Shown here piece after piece: positions 17,532 through 26,488 of a DNA stretch of 64,000 nucleotides. The stretch comes from Haladaptatus pallidirubidus (lineage in GTDB: Archaea; Halobacteriota; Halobacteria; Halobacteriales; Haladaptataceae): NCBI RefSeq assembly GCF_020700235.1, contig NZ_CP085301.1, positions 806,001-870,000 of the forward strand. The letters run 5' to 3'. The notes below the pieces were generated by a model. The model ran no database searches. It was not told where the DNA came from and saw only the letters and a list, made by a program, of their open reading frames with translations. Every line of letters begins with the position of its first letter. The stretch's first letter is position 1. The translations under genes and the position numbers were made by a program.

Positions 17532-18326
17532 ATGATAGACCTCGAACTCTCGGAATCGGAACTCGACGCCCACCGCGAACACATCACGGATTTCATCGAA
17601 GAGATGGTTTCGTCGGCGGGCACCGATTCGGCGGTTCTCGGCCTGTCGGGCGGAATCGATAGTACGCTGACTGCCTATCTCGCGGTGGAGGCCCTCGGAA
17701 CCGAGAACCTGCACGGCCTCGTCATGCCCGGCGCGGTGAGCCGCGAGGACAACATGAGCGACGCGGAGTGGGTCGCCCAAGAACTCGGCATCTCCTACGA
17801 CGTGTTCGAAATCAACCCCATCGTGGACAAGTTCCTGAACACCTACGGCGAGGCGGAGGGCGACCAGATGGCGGTGGGCAACGCCCGGGCCCGCACGCGA
17901 GCGGTGTTGAGCTACCTCGTTGCGAACCACCAAGGTTCGTTGGTGCTCGGCACCGGCAACCGCACCGAGGCGCTCGTGGGGTATTTCACGAAGTACGGCG
18001 ACGGAGCGGTGGACTGCCACCCAATCGGCAACCTCTACAAACAGCAGGTGCGCCAACTGGCGAAACACGTCGGCGTCTCCGACGAACTGGCGGAGAAGGA
18101 ACCCACCGCCGGTCTCTGGGTCGGGCAGACCGACGAAGAGGAGTTGGGCATCGACTACGACACGCTGGACGCGGTGCTGGCACTCCACATCGATGGCCCG
18201 CTCTCCGTCTCCGCGACCGCTCGGCAGATTGACGGCGTGAGCGAGGACGACGTTTCTAGAATCGAGTCGATGTTCGCCCGAAGCGAGCACAAGCGCGCGG
18301 TTCCGCCAGCACCAGAACCGCTGTGA
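17532..18326 (+). CDS. nadE: NAD+ synthase (ammonia-type)
   Basis: 264 residues. Amidates nicotinic acid adenine dinucleotide to NAD+ in an ATP-dependent reaction. The PP-loop LSGGIDST is at about residues 37-44; further motifs are GNARARTRAV, GTGNRTE, GYFTKYGDGAVD and LYKQQVRQLAK. There is no glutaminase domain, so ammonia is the expected nitrogen donor. Length fits the archaeal family. It is convergent with the enoyl-CoA hydratase gene. Confidence 0.95.
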   Translation: MIDLELSESELDAHREHITDFIEEMVSSAGTDSAVLGLSGGIDSTLTAYLAVEALGTENLHGLVMPGAVSREDNMSDAEWVAQELGISYDVFEINPIVDKFLNTYGEAEGDQMAVGNARARTRAVLSYLVANHQGSLVLGTGNRTEALVGYFTKYGDGAVDCHPIGNLYKQQVRQLAKHVGVSDELAEKEPTAGLWVGQTDEEELGIDYDTLDAVLALHIDGPLSVSATARQIDGVSEDDVSRIESMFARSEHKRAVPPAPEPL

Positions 18327-18357
18327 ACTGGTGCTGAATTGCCCGATTCTTGCCGTC

Positions 18358-19056
18358 TTACTCCCGTTGAGCGGCGATATCCTCGGCGTGTTCCGCCACG
18401 AGTTCGCCGAACGTCTCGGCTTCGCGGGCGGCCTGCACGCCGACCGAAGACCGGTCTCGGACGCGGGCTTTGACGACTCGGAGTGCATCGGGCGCATTTT
18501 CGGCGATTTCCTCGGCGACCGTTCTCGGGTCGTCGGTGATGCGCGAAATCAAGCCCATCCGTCGGGCTTCGGTCGCGTCCACGACCCGGCCCGATAGCGC
18601 GAGGTCGAGGGCCTCCCCCAATCCGACGATTTCGGGAAGTCGGGCGGTGCCGCCCCACGCGCCGAAAATACCGAGTTGCACCCCCGGTTCAGCGAACGTC
18701 GCTTCCGGGGTGGCAACCCGTAGGTCGCAGGCGAGCGCGAGTTCTACCCCGCCGCCGCGGGCGAAACCGTCGATTCCGGCGACGACGACGCTGTCGCCGC
18801 GTTCGATAGCGTTCGCGGTACGCTGGCCGCGTTCCGCGAACGCCTCCGCCGATTCACGGTTCAGCTCGGCGACAGCGTCGAGGTCGGCACCGGCACAAAA
18901 GGCGGTGCCTTCACCGTGGAGATAGATGACTGGTTTGTTTGTGTGTTCCACGGCCTCCGCGAGGCCGTCGAGGTTTTCGGAGGTGAGCGCGTTGCGCGAT
19001 TCGGGGCGGTCGATAGTAATCGTTCTAATTTTCGAGGCGTCGGTTATACGAATCAT
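18358..19056 (-). CDS. Enoyl-CoA hydratase/isomerase family protein
   Basis: 232 residues. Crotonase fold: ITIDRPESRNALT, the oxyanion-hole segments HGEGTAFCAGADL (about 47-59) and GFARGGGVELALACDLRVA, and EPGVQLGIFGAWGGTARLPEIVG in the active-site region. Members hydrate or isomerise enoyl-CoA thioesters. The catalytic Glu pair is not fully clear, so the exact reaction is uncertain. ATG 19056 gives the canonical length; the longer open frame upstream lacks family sequence and overlaps the start of the divergent gene at 19115. Confidence 0.87.
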   Translation of the reverse strand: MIRITDASKIRTITIDRPESRNALTSENLDGLAEAVEHTNKPVIYLHGEGTAFCAGADLDAVAELNRESAEAFAERGQRTANAIERGDSVVVAGIDGFARGGGVELALACDLRVATPEATFAEPGVQLGIFGAWGGTARLPEIVGLGEALDLALSGRVVDATEARRMGLISRITDDPRTVAEEIAENAPDALRVVKARVRDRSSVGVQAAREAETFGELVAEHAEDIAAQRE

Positions 19057-19114
19057 ACGGCTAGTTGACGATGCTTTCCAAAGGTCTTTGGCAGTTCCGT
19101 CGTAAGCCCCGACA

Positions 19115-19756
19115 ATGGAAGAGGCCGTCCGGGCGCGCGGGTCAGCGCGCGAGGCTATCGAGGACATTACGCCAGCGCGACTCCGCGAATACATCGACGG
19201 ACTGCTGGAATCGTCGGGAATAATCCCGGGTGTGCTAACGCTGCTCAGCGTGCGGACGGGCGATGACGATGTCAGTGCGAGCGAAATCGAGCGTCGCGCC
19301 GCGGGCGTCCAACTCATCTACGAAGGATTGCGACTCACGCGGACGCTCGCGCACGACGAACCGTGGAACGCGGAATCGTCACACACCGAGAGCAACATCG
19401 CGGTTCTCGCGGCGGACGTGATGGTCTCCCGCGGATTTTCGCTTCTCGCGCGCACGGAAGCCGCCGAAACGGCAGTTCGCACCGTCAAATCCTTCGGTCG
19501 CGACCAAACAACGGAAAACAGTGACGGCGCGCTCGAAATCGACGTGTTCGAACTCGCCATCGTCGCTGGAACGACGGCGACGGGCGACGACCGACCGACG
19601 GGAACCCGACGGTACGCAGAACAACTCGCGGCGACGGTGGCCGAACACGAGTCGAGTTCGAACCTTCCCGACGACACCGTGGATAGGCTCGCAAAGCTGT
19701 CCCGACGCCGCCCGAATCACATCGACGAACCGCCGTCATCGGCGACCGACCCCTGA
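19115..19756 (+). CDS. Conserved haloarchaeal protein (possibly DUF7114)
   Basis: 213 residues, mostly alpha-helical and soluble. The opening (MEEAVRARGSAREAIEDITPARLREYIDG) and the helix pairs around residues 60-130 remind me of haloarchaeal DUF7114 proteins, which look like distant relatives of polyprenyl-synthase-type helical folds, but the aspartate-rich motifs of active prenyltransferases are absent. No function is assigned. It is divergent from the enoyl-CoA hydratase gene and ends 51 bp before tRNA-Thr. Confidence 0.7.
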   Translation: MEEAVRARGSAREAIEDITPARLREYIDGLLESSGIIPGVLTLLSVRTGDDDVSASEIERRAAGVQLIYEGLRLTRTLAHDEPWNAESSHTESNIAVLAADVMVSRGFSLLARTEAAETAVRTVKSFGRDQTTENSDGALEIDVFELAIVAGTTATGDDRPTGTRRYAEQLAATVAEHESSSNLPDDTVDRLAKLSRRRPNHIDEPPSSATDP

Positions 19757-19807
19757 CCGAAATCGAAACGCCTAAAGACAGTTCCGTGTGTAGAAATAGA
19801 TGCCTGC

Positions 19808-19879
19808 GCCTGGGTAGCTTAGCGGTAAAGCGCGTCCTTGGTAAGGACGAGAGCCCGGGTTCAAATCCCGGCCTAGGCT
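19808..19879 (+). tRNA. tRNA-Thr (anticodon GGT)
   Basis: Cloverleaf: acceptor GCCTGGG with CCTAGGC (one G-T pair), D arm GCTTAGCGGTAAAGC, anticodon stem CGTCC/GGACG with loop TTGGTAA (anticodon GGT), and T arm CCGGG-TTCAAAT-CCCGG. The discriminator base is T; CCA is not encoded and there is no intron. It is followed immediately by an unusually AT-rich gap. Confidence 0.96.
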
Positions 19880-20339
19880 TTCTATTCAACTCTATGGTGG
19901 TGTCTCGATTACGATAAATGTTCGAATGACGGTTCAAACCGGACAGAGACACGAGTTGGACACTAATGGAGGATCGAGTAGCATTAATTATATACGATTT
20001 CGTGAGGTTATTTCATCACCAAACCAACGACTCTTCGAACGGAGGAAACTAGTTAGTGTGTCAATATTTTCTACCTTTTCCTGTTTGGAACAATTTCATT
20101 AATTATCATATAATCAATAGTAGTCAGCGGAGACACAGAATGATATCATTATAGAATTATTTTAATCGTGTTTTTGAAATCCCATATTCTAGCTTTCAAT
20201 ACTACCTAAACCAATATTGGAATACCGACTAGAATACTGTGTATGATTTTCGATACCCGTGTTTTTCGTGTCTACAAAATCGAACAACGCAGCGATTTAT
20301 TCGAGATAATAAACACAGTATGCTATTAACCAATGCCTG
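19880..20339. other. AT-rich intergenic region after tRNA-Thr
   Basis: 460 bp with much lower G+C than its surroundings, especially 19970-20330, with many ATTA/TTAA/AATA runs. No open frame with haloarchaeal codon bias is present. The right end supplies promoter-like sequence (AATAAA near 20308) for the Tat-secreted propeller gene. I see no integrase remnant and no copy of the tRNA 3' end. Confidence 0.6.
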
Positions 20340-21650
20340 ATGTCAAAACACGTCGATACGTCGCGGCGAACGTTTCTCAAAGTAGTCAGTGTCAGCGCTG
20401 GCGCGGCAAGCGTATCCGGGACAACCGGTACAGCGCAAATGGATGATACCGACGACGGACTGAATCCGGATGAAGAGTGGCCGAACTCCCAGTACGATGC
20501 CGCCCACACTGGCTACAACCCCACCGCCAGCGGCTCGAAAAGCGATGTCGAGACGACGAACATTCCACTTGCGACGGGATGTGTCGAGGTCGAAGACACA
20601 TACGCACCCGTAGTCGGGGATGGTGCAGTCTTCTACAGTATGAAAGAAGGAGATGCCAGTACCGAGAGCCAACTTCGTGCGTGGGATTACACGGACAAAA
20701 AGAATCGGTGGTCAAAGACCTTCGAGGAGTCGGTCAGTCGGCCAACGGTCGGAGATGGTGTCGTTTGTGTCATTACGAGTGAATACTCCGAAGAAACCTT
20801 CATCCGAGGATTTTCGACCGACGACGGAAGCGAACTGTGGTCAACTACGGTCGAAGGCGATTTCAGTCACCCCGTGATAACTGATGGAATCGTCTACGTC
20901 ATCAACGCCACAGGAGCACATGCGCTGAACGCCAACGACGGAACGGAGAAGTGGCACACACAGATGGATATTCGGCTGGATGACGGAGTTGTGGCACCTG
21001 CGGTCACCGACGACAGCGTCTACTTTACGACTTGGCTTGACGGTCTATACGCGCTCGATGTGGAAACGGGCGAACAGCAGTGGACGTTCGATGCAGGAGC
21101 CGAGGGAGCAGTCTTTGATATGACACCGACCGTTGCGAACGGAACGCTCATCGTCGGAGATAGAGAACGCTACCTGTACGCGCTCGATGCTGATGACGGA
21201 AGCGAACAGTGGCGGTTCGAAAATGGGGCAGTCGCCGGATGGCCGTCCGTCGCGGTTGCAAACGGGAAAGTGTACGTCGGTGACGCAATCGGTGTTGGAT
21301 AGGGCGACCGGAACGATAGCCTCGACCGCGTCGTTCGTGGCTATGCCCGAAAAGACAGCCAGTTCTACGCGCTCGACCTCCAAGACGGGAGCGTAATCTG
21401 GAGTCGGACGGACGAAACGGTCGCAACGTGGATTGGACCAGTCGTCGCCGACGGCGTCGTGTACGTGGGGACGGATTACAACAAGTTCTACGCCTTCGAC
21501 GCGGAAACTGGCGAAACGAGGTGGCTCCACGACCACGGCAAAAACCGGGTCTGGACGACACCTGCAATCGTCAACGGGAACCTCTACGTGGGAAGCAGTG
21601 AGGGAGAAGTCCGCATCCAAGGCGGGCTTTACGAACTGCGAGAAGCGTAG
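20340..21650 (+). pseudogene. Tat-exported PQQ-like beta-propeller protein interrupted by an in-frame TAG
   Basis: The frame opens with a Tat signal (SRRTFLKVVSVSAGAASVSG) and encodes repeated propeller blades of the PQQ-binding-like type: YALDVETGEQQWTFDAG, YALDADDGSEQWRFENG and others. TAG at 21300-21302 ends it after 320 codons, yet the same frame continues without shift for 116 more codons with two further blades (FYALDLQDGSVIWSR, FYAFDAETGETRWLHDHG) and a natural end at 21650. Full length would be 436 codons. This is a nonsense mutation, a sequencing error or, least likely, read-through. The gene follows an AT-rich patch. Confidence 0.8.
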
Positions 21651-21738
21651 CGACACGGCAACGGTTCGGTCGTGTACCGATAGAGTGACCAATCCCGACA
21701 CACCAACGTTTTTGTTCTCGCTTCGCTTTCACACAGCC

Positions 21739-22398
21739 ATGCGATTTGTTATCGTGGGTTCCGGCCGTGTCGGATTGCGAACCGCTCGAGTGCTGACCGA
21801 AGAGGGACACGACCTCGTCATTGTAGAAAACAACCCAGACAAAGTCGAGCGAGCGCGCAAGGAAGGCTTCGAAGTCGTCGAAGGCGACGGGTCGGACGAG
21901 AACACGCTGATCGAGGCCGGTATCGACTCGGCGGACGCGGTCGCCGGATTGACCGGGGATTTGAACGTCAACTTCGCGGCCTGCATGGTCGGGAAGCACC
22001 ACGGCTGTCGAACCGTCATGCGAATCGACGAGGACTACCGGGAGGACATCTACCACAAGTTCGCCGACGACGTGGACGAAGTCATCTACCCCGAACGCCT
22101 TGGCGCGGCGGGGGCGAAGACGGCCCTGCTGGGCGGTGATTTCGACGTTATCGCGGATTTAACCGCCAACTTGCAGTTGACGACGATGACGATTCCGGAC
22201 GGCTCGTCGCTCGTCGGCACGCACGTCGAAGCCGTCGAACTACCGACCGAAGCGCGAATTTACGCCCACGGGCGCTCTCACGAGCGGATGACGATACCGC
22301 TCCCCGGAACCGCACTCGAAGGCGGCGACCGCGTCGCGCTTATCGCCTCACGGGATGCGCTCCCGGCGGTGCGCGAACGACTACAGGGTTCCGCATAG
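21739..22398 (+). CDS. TrkA-type NAD-binding regulatory protein (RCK domain)
   Basis: 219 residues. An N-terminal Rossmann RCK_N domain (RFVIVGSGRVGLRTARVLTEEGHDLVIVENN) with the GxGxxG motif and an acidic residue ending beta-2 is followed by an RCK_C domain (about 140-219). Such proteins gate potassium transporters or channels by binding NAD(H) or ATP. No membrane partner lies next to it, so the target is unknown. The ATG at 21739 is the natural start; the frame remains open upstream into the propeller gene. Confidence 0.88.
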   Translation: MRFVIVGSGRVGLRTARVLTEEGHDLVIVENNPDKVERARKEGFEVVEGDGSDENTLIEAGIDSADAVAGLTGDLNVNFAACMVGKHHGCRTVMRIDEDYREDIYHKFADDVDEVIYPERLGAAGAKTALLGGDFDVIADLTANLQLTTMTIPDGSSLVGTHVEAVELPTEARIYAHGRSHERMTIPLPGTALEGGDRVALIASRDALPAVRERLQGSA

Positions 22399-22950
22399 CT
22401 GCCGGACGGGAGTCAGTATTTTTTGTCGGCGTCGAACGTTTGCGTCGCTGTTTGATTCGACGCGAAAGTAAAAACGATTGGGCAGCGCGGGGTTCTAGGG
22501 TCGTCCGGGACGAGAACTTTCGTGGGGAGATTGGTGACACTGTAACGGGAAGCCAACCCGCCGCCAGAGCCCCCGGCCCCGCCGGAAACCCACCGCGAGA
22601 CTGCGACACGCTTCGCGCCCAAGCCGTCGGGCGCAAATTGAAGAAAGACGGGATACCCCTTTGTTATGAACTGTTTGTCGAGGGGGCAGGTGTCGTCTAG
22701 AATTATCAGGATACCTCTACGTCAAATCAAGAACCGCCTGCCGAAAGGGGAGTACCGAAGTGGAGGTGTGGGAGAGCGAGGCAGGGAGGATGTGGGTGGT
22801 GTGCCGGGCGCGCAAAGTGGGAGGATGGGAGAGAGTGTTGTGCGCGCCCGATTTTATCTCGGCGCGACGGCAACTTAAAACCGCGTCAGACGGCTGTACG
22901 ACCCTACCGCTACCACCGATTTCATAGTCACGGCGTGAGATGTGAGAGCC
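22399..22950. other. Long GC-rich gap with possible structured RNA
   Basis: About 550 bp without a convincing gene. 22490-22640 is very GC-rich and holds a stem GCGCCC/GGGCGC (around 22615-22634). 22750-22850 is purine-rich on + and ends in GGGCGCGC...GCGCGCCC (about 22805-22849). TATA-like TTTTAT (22853) and CTTAAAA (22873) precede the aldolase gene. The layout could hold an ncRNA, but I cannot match it to SRP RNA, RNase P RNA or a known riboswitch. Confidence 0.4.
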
Positions 22951-23817
22951 ATGCACGGAACTGGCGTCCCGTTACTGACACCGTTCGACGACGAGGGCGA
23001 CCTCCGAGAAGACGACCTCCGCGAACTAGTTGCGTGGGTCGAAGACCGCGGCGTGGATTTCATCGTCCCTTGCGGGTCGAACAGCGAGGCAGAACTGATG
23101 AGCGTCGAGGAGCGAAACCGAGTCACCGAAATCGTCGCGGACGAAGCAACCGTTCCGGTTCTCGCCGGAACCGGCCACCCCGGACTCCGGGAAACGCTTC
23201 GCCAGACCAACCTCGCGGCGGAGGCGGGAGCCGACGCCGCGCTCGTGATAACGCCCTTCTACTTCGGTCACGACGACGCGACGTTGGCCAACTACTACCG
23301 AACCGTGGCCGAGGAAAGTCCGGTTCCGGTGTACCTCTACAGCGTTCCGGTCTTCACCGACGTCGTCCTCTCGCCGGAAGTGGTCGGCGAACTCGCCGAT
23401 CACGATAACATCGCCGGGATGAAGGATTCGAGCGGGAATCTGACCAGGCTCCAGCGAGAGCGCGCCCGCACCGAGGACGCTGATTTCGACCTGCTGGTTG
23501 GAAGCGGAAACATCTTCGCCGCCGGACTCGACGCCGGTGCCGACGGCGGCGTCCTCGCGCTGGCGAACGTCGCACCCGAACGCGCGAGCGAAATCTATCG
23601 GTTACAGCAGGGCGGCCACGGCGCACAAGCCCGGCAGTTGAATGCCCGACTGGTCGAACTGAACCGGGCGATTACCGCCGAATACGGCGTCCCCGGCGCG
23701 AAGGCGGTCATGCAAGCGCGCGGCGCACCCGCGGGTGCGCCGCGCCGACCGCACCGCCCGGTGAGCGACGAAGTTCGGGACGAACTCGCGGAACTGGCAC
23801 AGGCCGCGGAGCAGTAG
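22951..23817 (+). CDS. DapA-family aldolase (dihydrodipicolinate synthase / KD(P)G aldolase type)
   Basis: 288 residues, TIM-barrel class I aldolase. Visible motifs are GTGVPLLTPFDDEGDL, VPCGSNSEAELMSVEER, LAGTGHPGLRET, a YLYSVP strand where classical DapA has YNVP, and the Schiff-base lysine in IAGMKDSSGN (about residue 153). The CGSNSEAELM variant and the YSVP change argue against a simple lysine-biosynthesis role, and there is no dapB nearby. A 2-keto-3-deoxy(phospho)gluconate aldolase role, known in haloarchaea for DapA-like enzymes, is a good alternative. ATG 22951 is preferred to GTG 22942. Confidence 0.82.
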   Translation: MHGTGVPLLTPFDDEGDLREDDLRELVAWVEDRGVDFIVPCGSNSEAELMSVEERNRVTEIVADEATVPVLAGTGHPGLRETLRQTNLAAEAGADAALVITPFYFGHDDATLANYYRTVAEESPVPVYLYSVPVFTDVVLSPEVVGELADHDNIAGMKDSSGNLTRLQRERARTEDADFDLLVGSGNIFAAGLDAGADGGVLALANVAPERASEIYRLQQGGHGAQARQLNARLVELNRAITAEYGVPGAKAVMQARGAPAGAPRRPHRPVSDEVRDELAELAQAAEQ

Positions 23818-24018
23818 GAGTCGGCACCCTGAATACATATCAGTAGAAGAATGATTGATGCAGGAACGACAGGTATATTATTGTAATATTTTTAATATTC
23901 AATTTAGAAATGCGATTCCCTCAGTGGATAATTACAGGTAAACATACTTGGGGTTTCGGACGAACTGCTCCACTGATGAACTGCGTTTGGTTCGATACAT
24001 CATATTTAAGAGGAGTTT

Positions 24019-25845
24019 GTGATACCGCGTAGCCTGTTCGGCAAGTTCGTCGCCGGGGTGCTATCGGCGTTCGTCATCACTGCCGGTGGACTCGGGGTGG
24101 CCGTCACCTCAGGGATGCTGACCGTCGGCCAACCGACCGTCGAAGAAGTGCGAACCGACTGGGGCGCGGTAACTCCGGAAACGAGCGAAATTCGGACGGA
24201 AATCGCAGTCCACAATCCGAATTCCGTCGGCGTCCCCGGCGTTGCGGATGTGAACTACGCAGTCGAAATGAACGATGTGACCGTCGCCGAGGGAACGAGT
24301 GAAAACGTCGGAGTCCCGACCGGAGATTCCACGATTTCGCTTTCGACGCGGATGGACAATCGAAAGATTCCCGCGTGGTGGGCGAGCCACATCAACAACG
24401 GCGAGCGGACGACCGTGAGCATCCGACCCGAAATCCGCTTTCCACTGATTTCGAAGAAACTTGCCGCGGAAGAACGCTCGTTCGAGACGAATCTCCTCGG
24501 CGCGTTCGAAAGCGAGGAGACACAAACGATGACCGCCGGAGAGAGGACGGTTCTCCGTGTGACCGAAACCGACGCCGAGTGGGGCGAAGCGACGAAAGAA
24601 CGAACTCCCCTCACCGTCGCCGCAACCGTGGAGAACCCGACCAGCGGGGAAGTGGTCTTCTCGCAACTCGGTTACACTATCACGATGAACGACGTACCCG
24701 TCGCCGAGGGAACGACCGACGGCGGCGTCCACGTCGAACCCGGCGAGGAAACGACGTTCTCCATCGACTCGACGTTCGACAACGGCAAGCTGCCGACGTG
24801 GTGGGAGCGTCACGTCGAAAACGGCGAGCAGACCACGATGGACGTGCAGTTTTACGCCACCCTCGCCGAGGACGGCGAAACGAAGCGAGTGACGCTCCCC
24901 TTCCTGAGCGAGCGCGTCGTCTTCACGACCGACGTGTTGGGCGGCGGCGAGGCGACCACGAAAACCGTGCCGCGAACCGAAGCGACCGAGTTCCAACCGC
25001 CGAAACTCCAGTCGGTCGAGAGCGAGTGGATCGTCCCTGAAACCGGCAACACCGGAATTAAAACGAGCGCAGTCGTGAGGAACCCGAACGAACCGGGATC
25101 GTTGTTCGCCGACCACCTCTCGGTCGATGCGAACTACCGCGTGCTGATGAACGACGTACAGTTGGTCGAAGGCCGGACGAGTCGGAATCTCGACTCGGGT
25201 CGCACCGACCTCGAACTGTCGGGTGATATCACCAACCGAGAGGTTCAACGGTGGTGGGTCAGCCACGTCAACAACGGCGAGAAAACCGACCGCGTGGTCG
25301 AACGAGACGTGACGGTCGATGCCGGATTCGCCCGTTTGCCAGTCGGCGGCGAAGCGGAGCGCGGAACCATTACGACCGACATGCTCGGGCCGGTGGATTC
25401 GAGTTCGACGTTGGAGTTTTCGGTCGCGGGACAGCAGGTCGGAACCATCTCCGAGACGCAAGCGGAGTGGGGCGATGCGACGGTGGCCGAGACGCCAATC
25501 GAATCGTCCGCCACCGTGAAAAACGACCAGAACGAGCCGATACGCATCACCGAAATCGGCTATCGCGTGGCGATGAACTACGTCGTCCTCTCGGACGAAT
25601 CGAACGAGCGGTCAATCGAAATCGAACCGAACAGCCAAGCGACGGTTCGGGACACCGTTCCGCTCGACAATTCGAAACTCGGCACGTGGTGGAAAACGCA
25701 CCTCGAACGGGGTGAGGACAGCACGCTTTCGGTCAGCTACTACGTCGTCGTGGAGTATCGGGGCTACACAGAGCGCGTCGAACTCGACGCGCTGAACTAC
25801 GAGAAGTCGGTGGCGACGGACATGCTCGGAAACGAATCGGCCTGA
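24019..25845 (+). CDS. Membrane-anchored protein with four LEA14/WHy-type repeats
   Basis: 608 residues with a GTG start preceded by AGGAG (24011-24015). A hydrophobic N-terminal helix (about 8-32, FVAGVLSAFVITAGGLGVAV) anchors a large exported or surface region built from four repeats of about 145 residues. Each has a TxxPIxxxxxVxNPN-type strand and a signature WW..H...GE at residues 120, 261, 412 and 557. Three repeats also carry MNDV-x4-EG(T/R). This is the late-embryogenesis-abundant LEA14/WHy beta-sandwich pattern, linked in other organisms to stress and desiccation, though function is unproven in archaea. The number of repeats is unusual. Confidence 0.75.
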   Translation: MIPRSLFGKFVAGVLSAFVITAGGLGVAVTSGMLTVGQPTVEEVRTDWGAVTPETSEIRTEIAVHNPNSVGVPGVADVNYAVEMNDVTVAEGTSENVGVPTGDSTISLSTRMDNRKIPAWWASHINNGERTTVSIRPEIRFPLISKKLAAEERSFETNLLGAFESEETQTMTAGERTVLRVTETDAEWGEATKERTPLTVAATVENPTSGEVVFSQLGYTITMNDVPVAEGTTDGGVHVEPGEETTFSIDSTFDNGKLPTWWERHVENGEQTTMDVQFYATLAEDGETKRVTLPFLSERVVFTTDVLGGGEATTKTVPRTEATEFQPPKLQSVESEWIVPETGNTGIKTSAVVRNPNEPGSLFADHLSVDANYRVLMNDVQLVEGRTSRNLDSGRTDLELSGDITNREVQRWWVSHVNNGEKTDRVVERDVTVDAGFARLPVGGEAERGTITTDMLGPVDSSSTLEFSVAGQQVGTISETQAEWGDATVAETPIESSATVKNDQNEPIRITEIGYRVAMNYVVLSDESNERSIEIEPNSQATVRDTVPLDNSKLGTWWKTHLERGEDSTLSVSYYVVVEYRGYTERVELDALNYEKSVATDMLGNESA

Positions 25846-25907
25846 CCAACCGAACGATTTTCGCAGCGAAACGAGCGCTTTTCCCCCTCGACCTCGCAGA
25901 TCAATCC

Positions 25908-26000
25908 ATGACGTGGCACGACCTGTTCGACCGCGCGGAGCAGTTCGGAACAAGCGTAGGAACCGTCCGAGAGACGCTGTCGGAGCGGAGAAATGAGTAA
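25908..26000 (+). CDS. 30-residue microprotein overlapping the PIN-like gene
   Basis: A short frame encodes MTWHDLFDRAEQFGTSVGTV and ten further residues, ending in ERRNE; it forms two predicted helices. Its stop (25998-26000) lies inside the start of the next gene (ATG 25993), an 8-bp overlap typical of coupled genes. Codon use is haloarchaeal, and I believe similar tiny frames occur before the same gene in other haloarchaea. Function is unknown. Confidence 0.6.
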   Translation: MTWHDLFDRAEQFGTSVGTVRETLSERRNE

Positions 26001-26463
26001 TCCGAATCCCGCTCGCATCGCCGTCGATGCGGACGTGCTGGCCGCGGATTTGTTAGTCGGCGAGGACGCTCGCGAAGCGATGGATATCGTTCGCGGACAC
26101 TCGTGGGTCGAACTCGTCGCCAGCGACGCCCTACTGGACGATACCGAATGGGTCATTCGCCAGTTGGCGAATGACGAACTGGCCCTCGACTGGCGCGAGA
26201 AAATCGCGGAACTCCGCGTCAAGGTCGAACAATCCCCCGGCGACCATCCCGCGCTCGCCAGCGCCCACGCCGGAAACGCGGCGCACATCGTCTCCTACGA
26301 CGACGGCCTACGAAGTGCCAAAACCGCGGCCGCGCTTCAGGGCCGAATTTCGGTGAGCGTCAAGCAGCCCGATGGATTCGTTTCGCTATTCGACCCCGAA
26401 AGCCTGTACGAGGTGGTCGTTGGCGGAGAGTATCCGGGGGCGGATAGGGATTCGAGAGCCTGA
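25993..26463 (+). CDS. PIN-like haloarchaeal protein (possibly DUF7384)
   Basis: 156 residues. The N-terminus ARIAVDADVLAADLLVGEDAREAMDIVR and the later HAGNAAHIVSYDDGLRSAKTAAAL follow the pattern of a PIN-type nuclease fold: Asp after strand one, and Asp at the position where PIN proteins have the third acidic residue (SYDDGL). Not all catalytic acids are certain, so RNase activity is inferred. It is coupled by overlap with the 30-residue microprotein upstream, reminiscent of toxin-antitoxin pairs but with a much smaller partner. Confidence 0.65.
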   Translation: MSNPNPARIAVDADVLAADLLVGEDAREAMDIVRGHSWVELVASDALLDDTEWVIRQLANDELALDWREKIAELRVKVEQSPGDHPALASAHAGNAAHIVSYDDGLRSAKTAAALQGRISVSVKQPDGFVSLFDPESLYEVVVGGEYPGADRDSRA

Positions 26464-26488
26464 ATCGGTTTCCCAATTCAGCATTGAA

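Noticed and set aside
19808..20339. Possible attachment site of an integrated element at tRNA-Thr
   Set aside because: No second copy of the tRNA 3' end and no integrase gene were found within the window.
21300..21302. TAG as a pyrrolysine codon
   Set aside because: No pyl genes or PYLIS-like context in view, other genes here use TAG as a normal stop (for example the HTH-10 gene), and beta-propeller proteins have no known use of pyrrolysine.
22539..22554. ACTGTAACGGGAAGCC, similar to the core of a cobalamin riboswitch
   Set aside because: The other conserved parts (the GGTG...CCCGCCACTG core order and the B12 box AGYCAGGAGACC) are missing or in the wrong order, and the downstream gene is an aldolase. 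Treated as chance similarity.
22413..22622. Short minus-strand frame in the 550-bp gap
   Set aside because: Composition is Gly/Ser/Arg-rich without acidic bias, no ribosome-binding site and no family resemblance; noncoding sequence is more likely.
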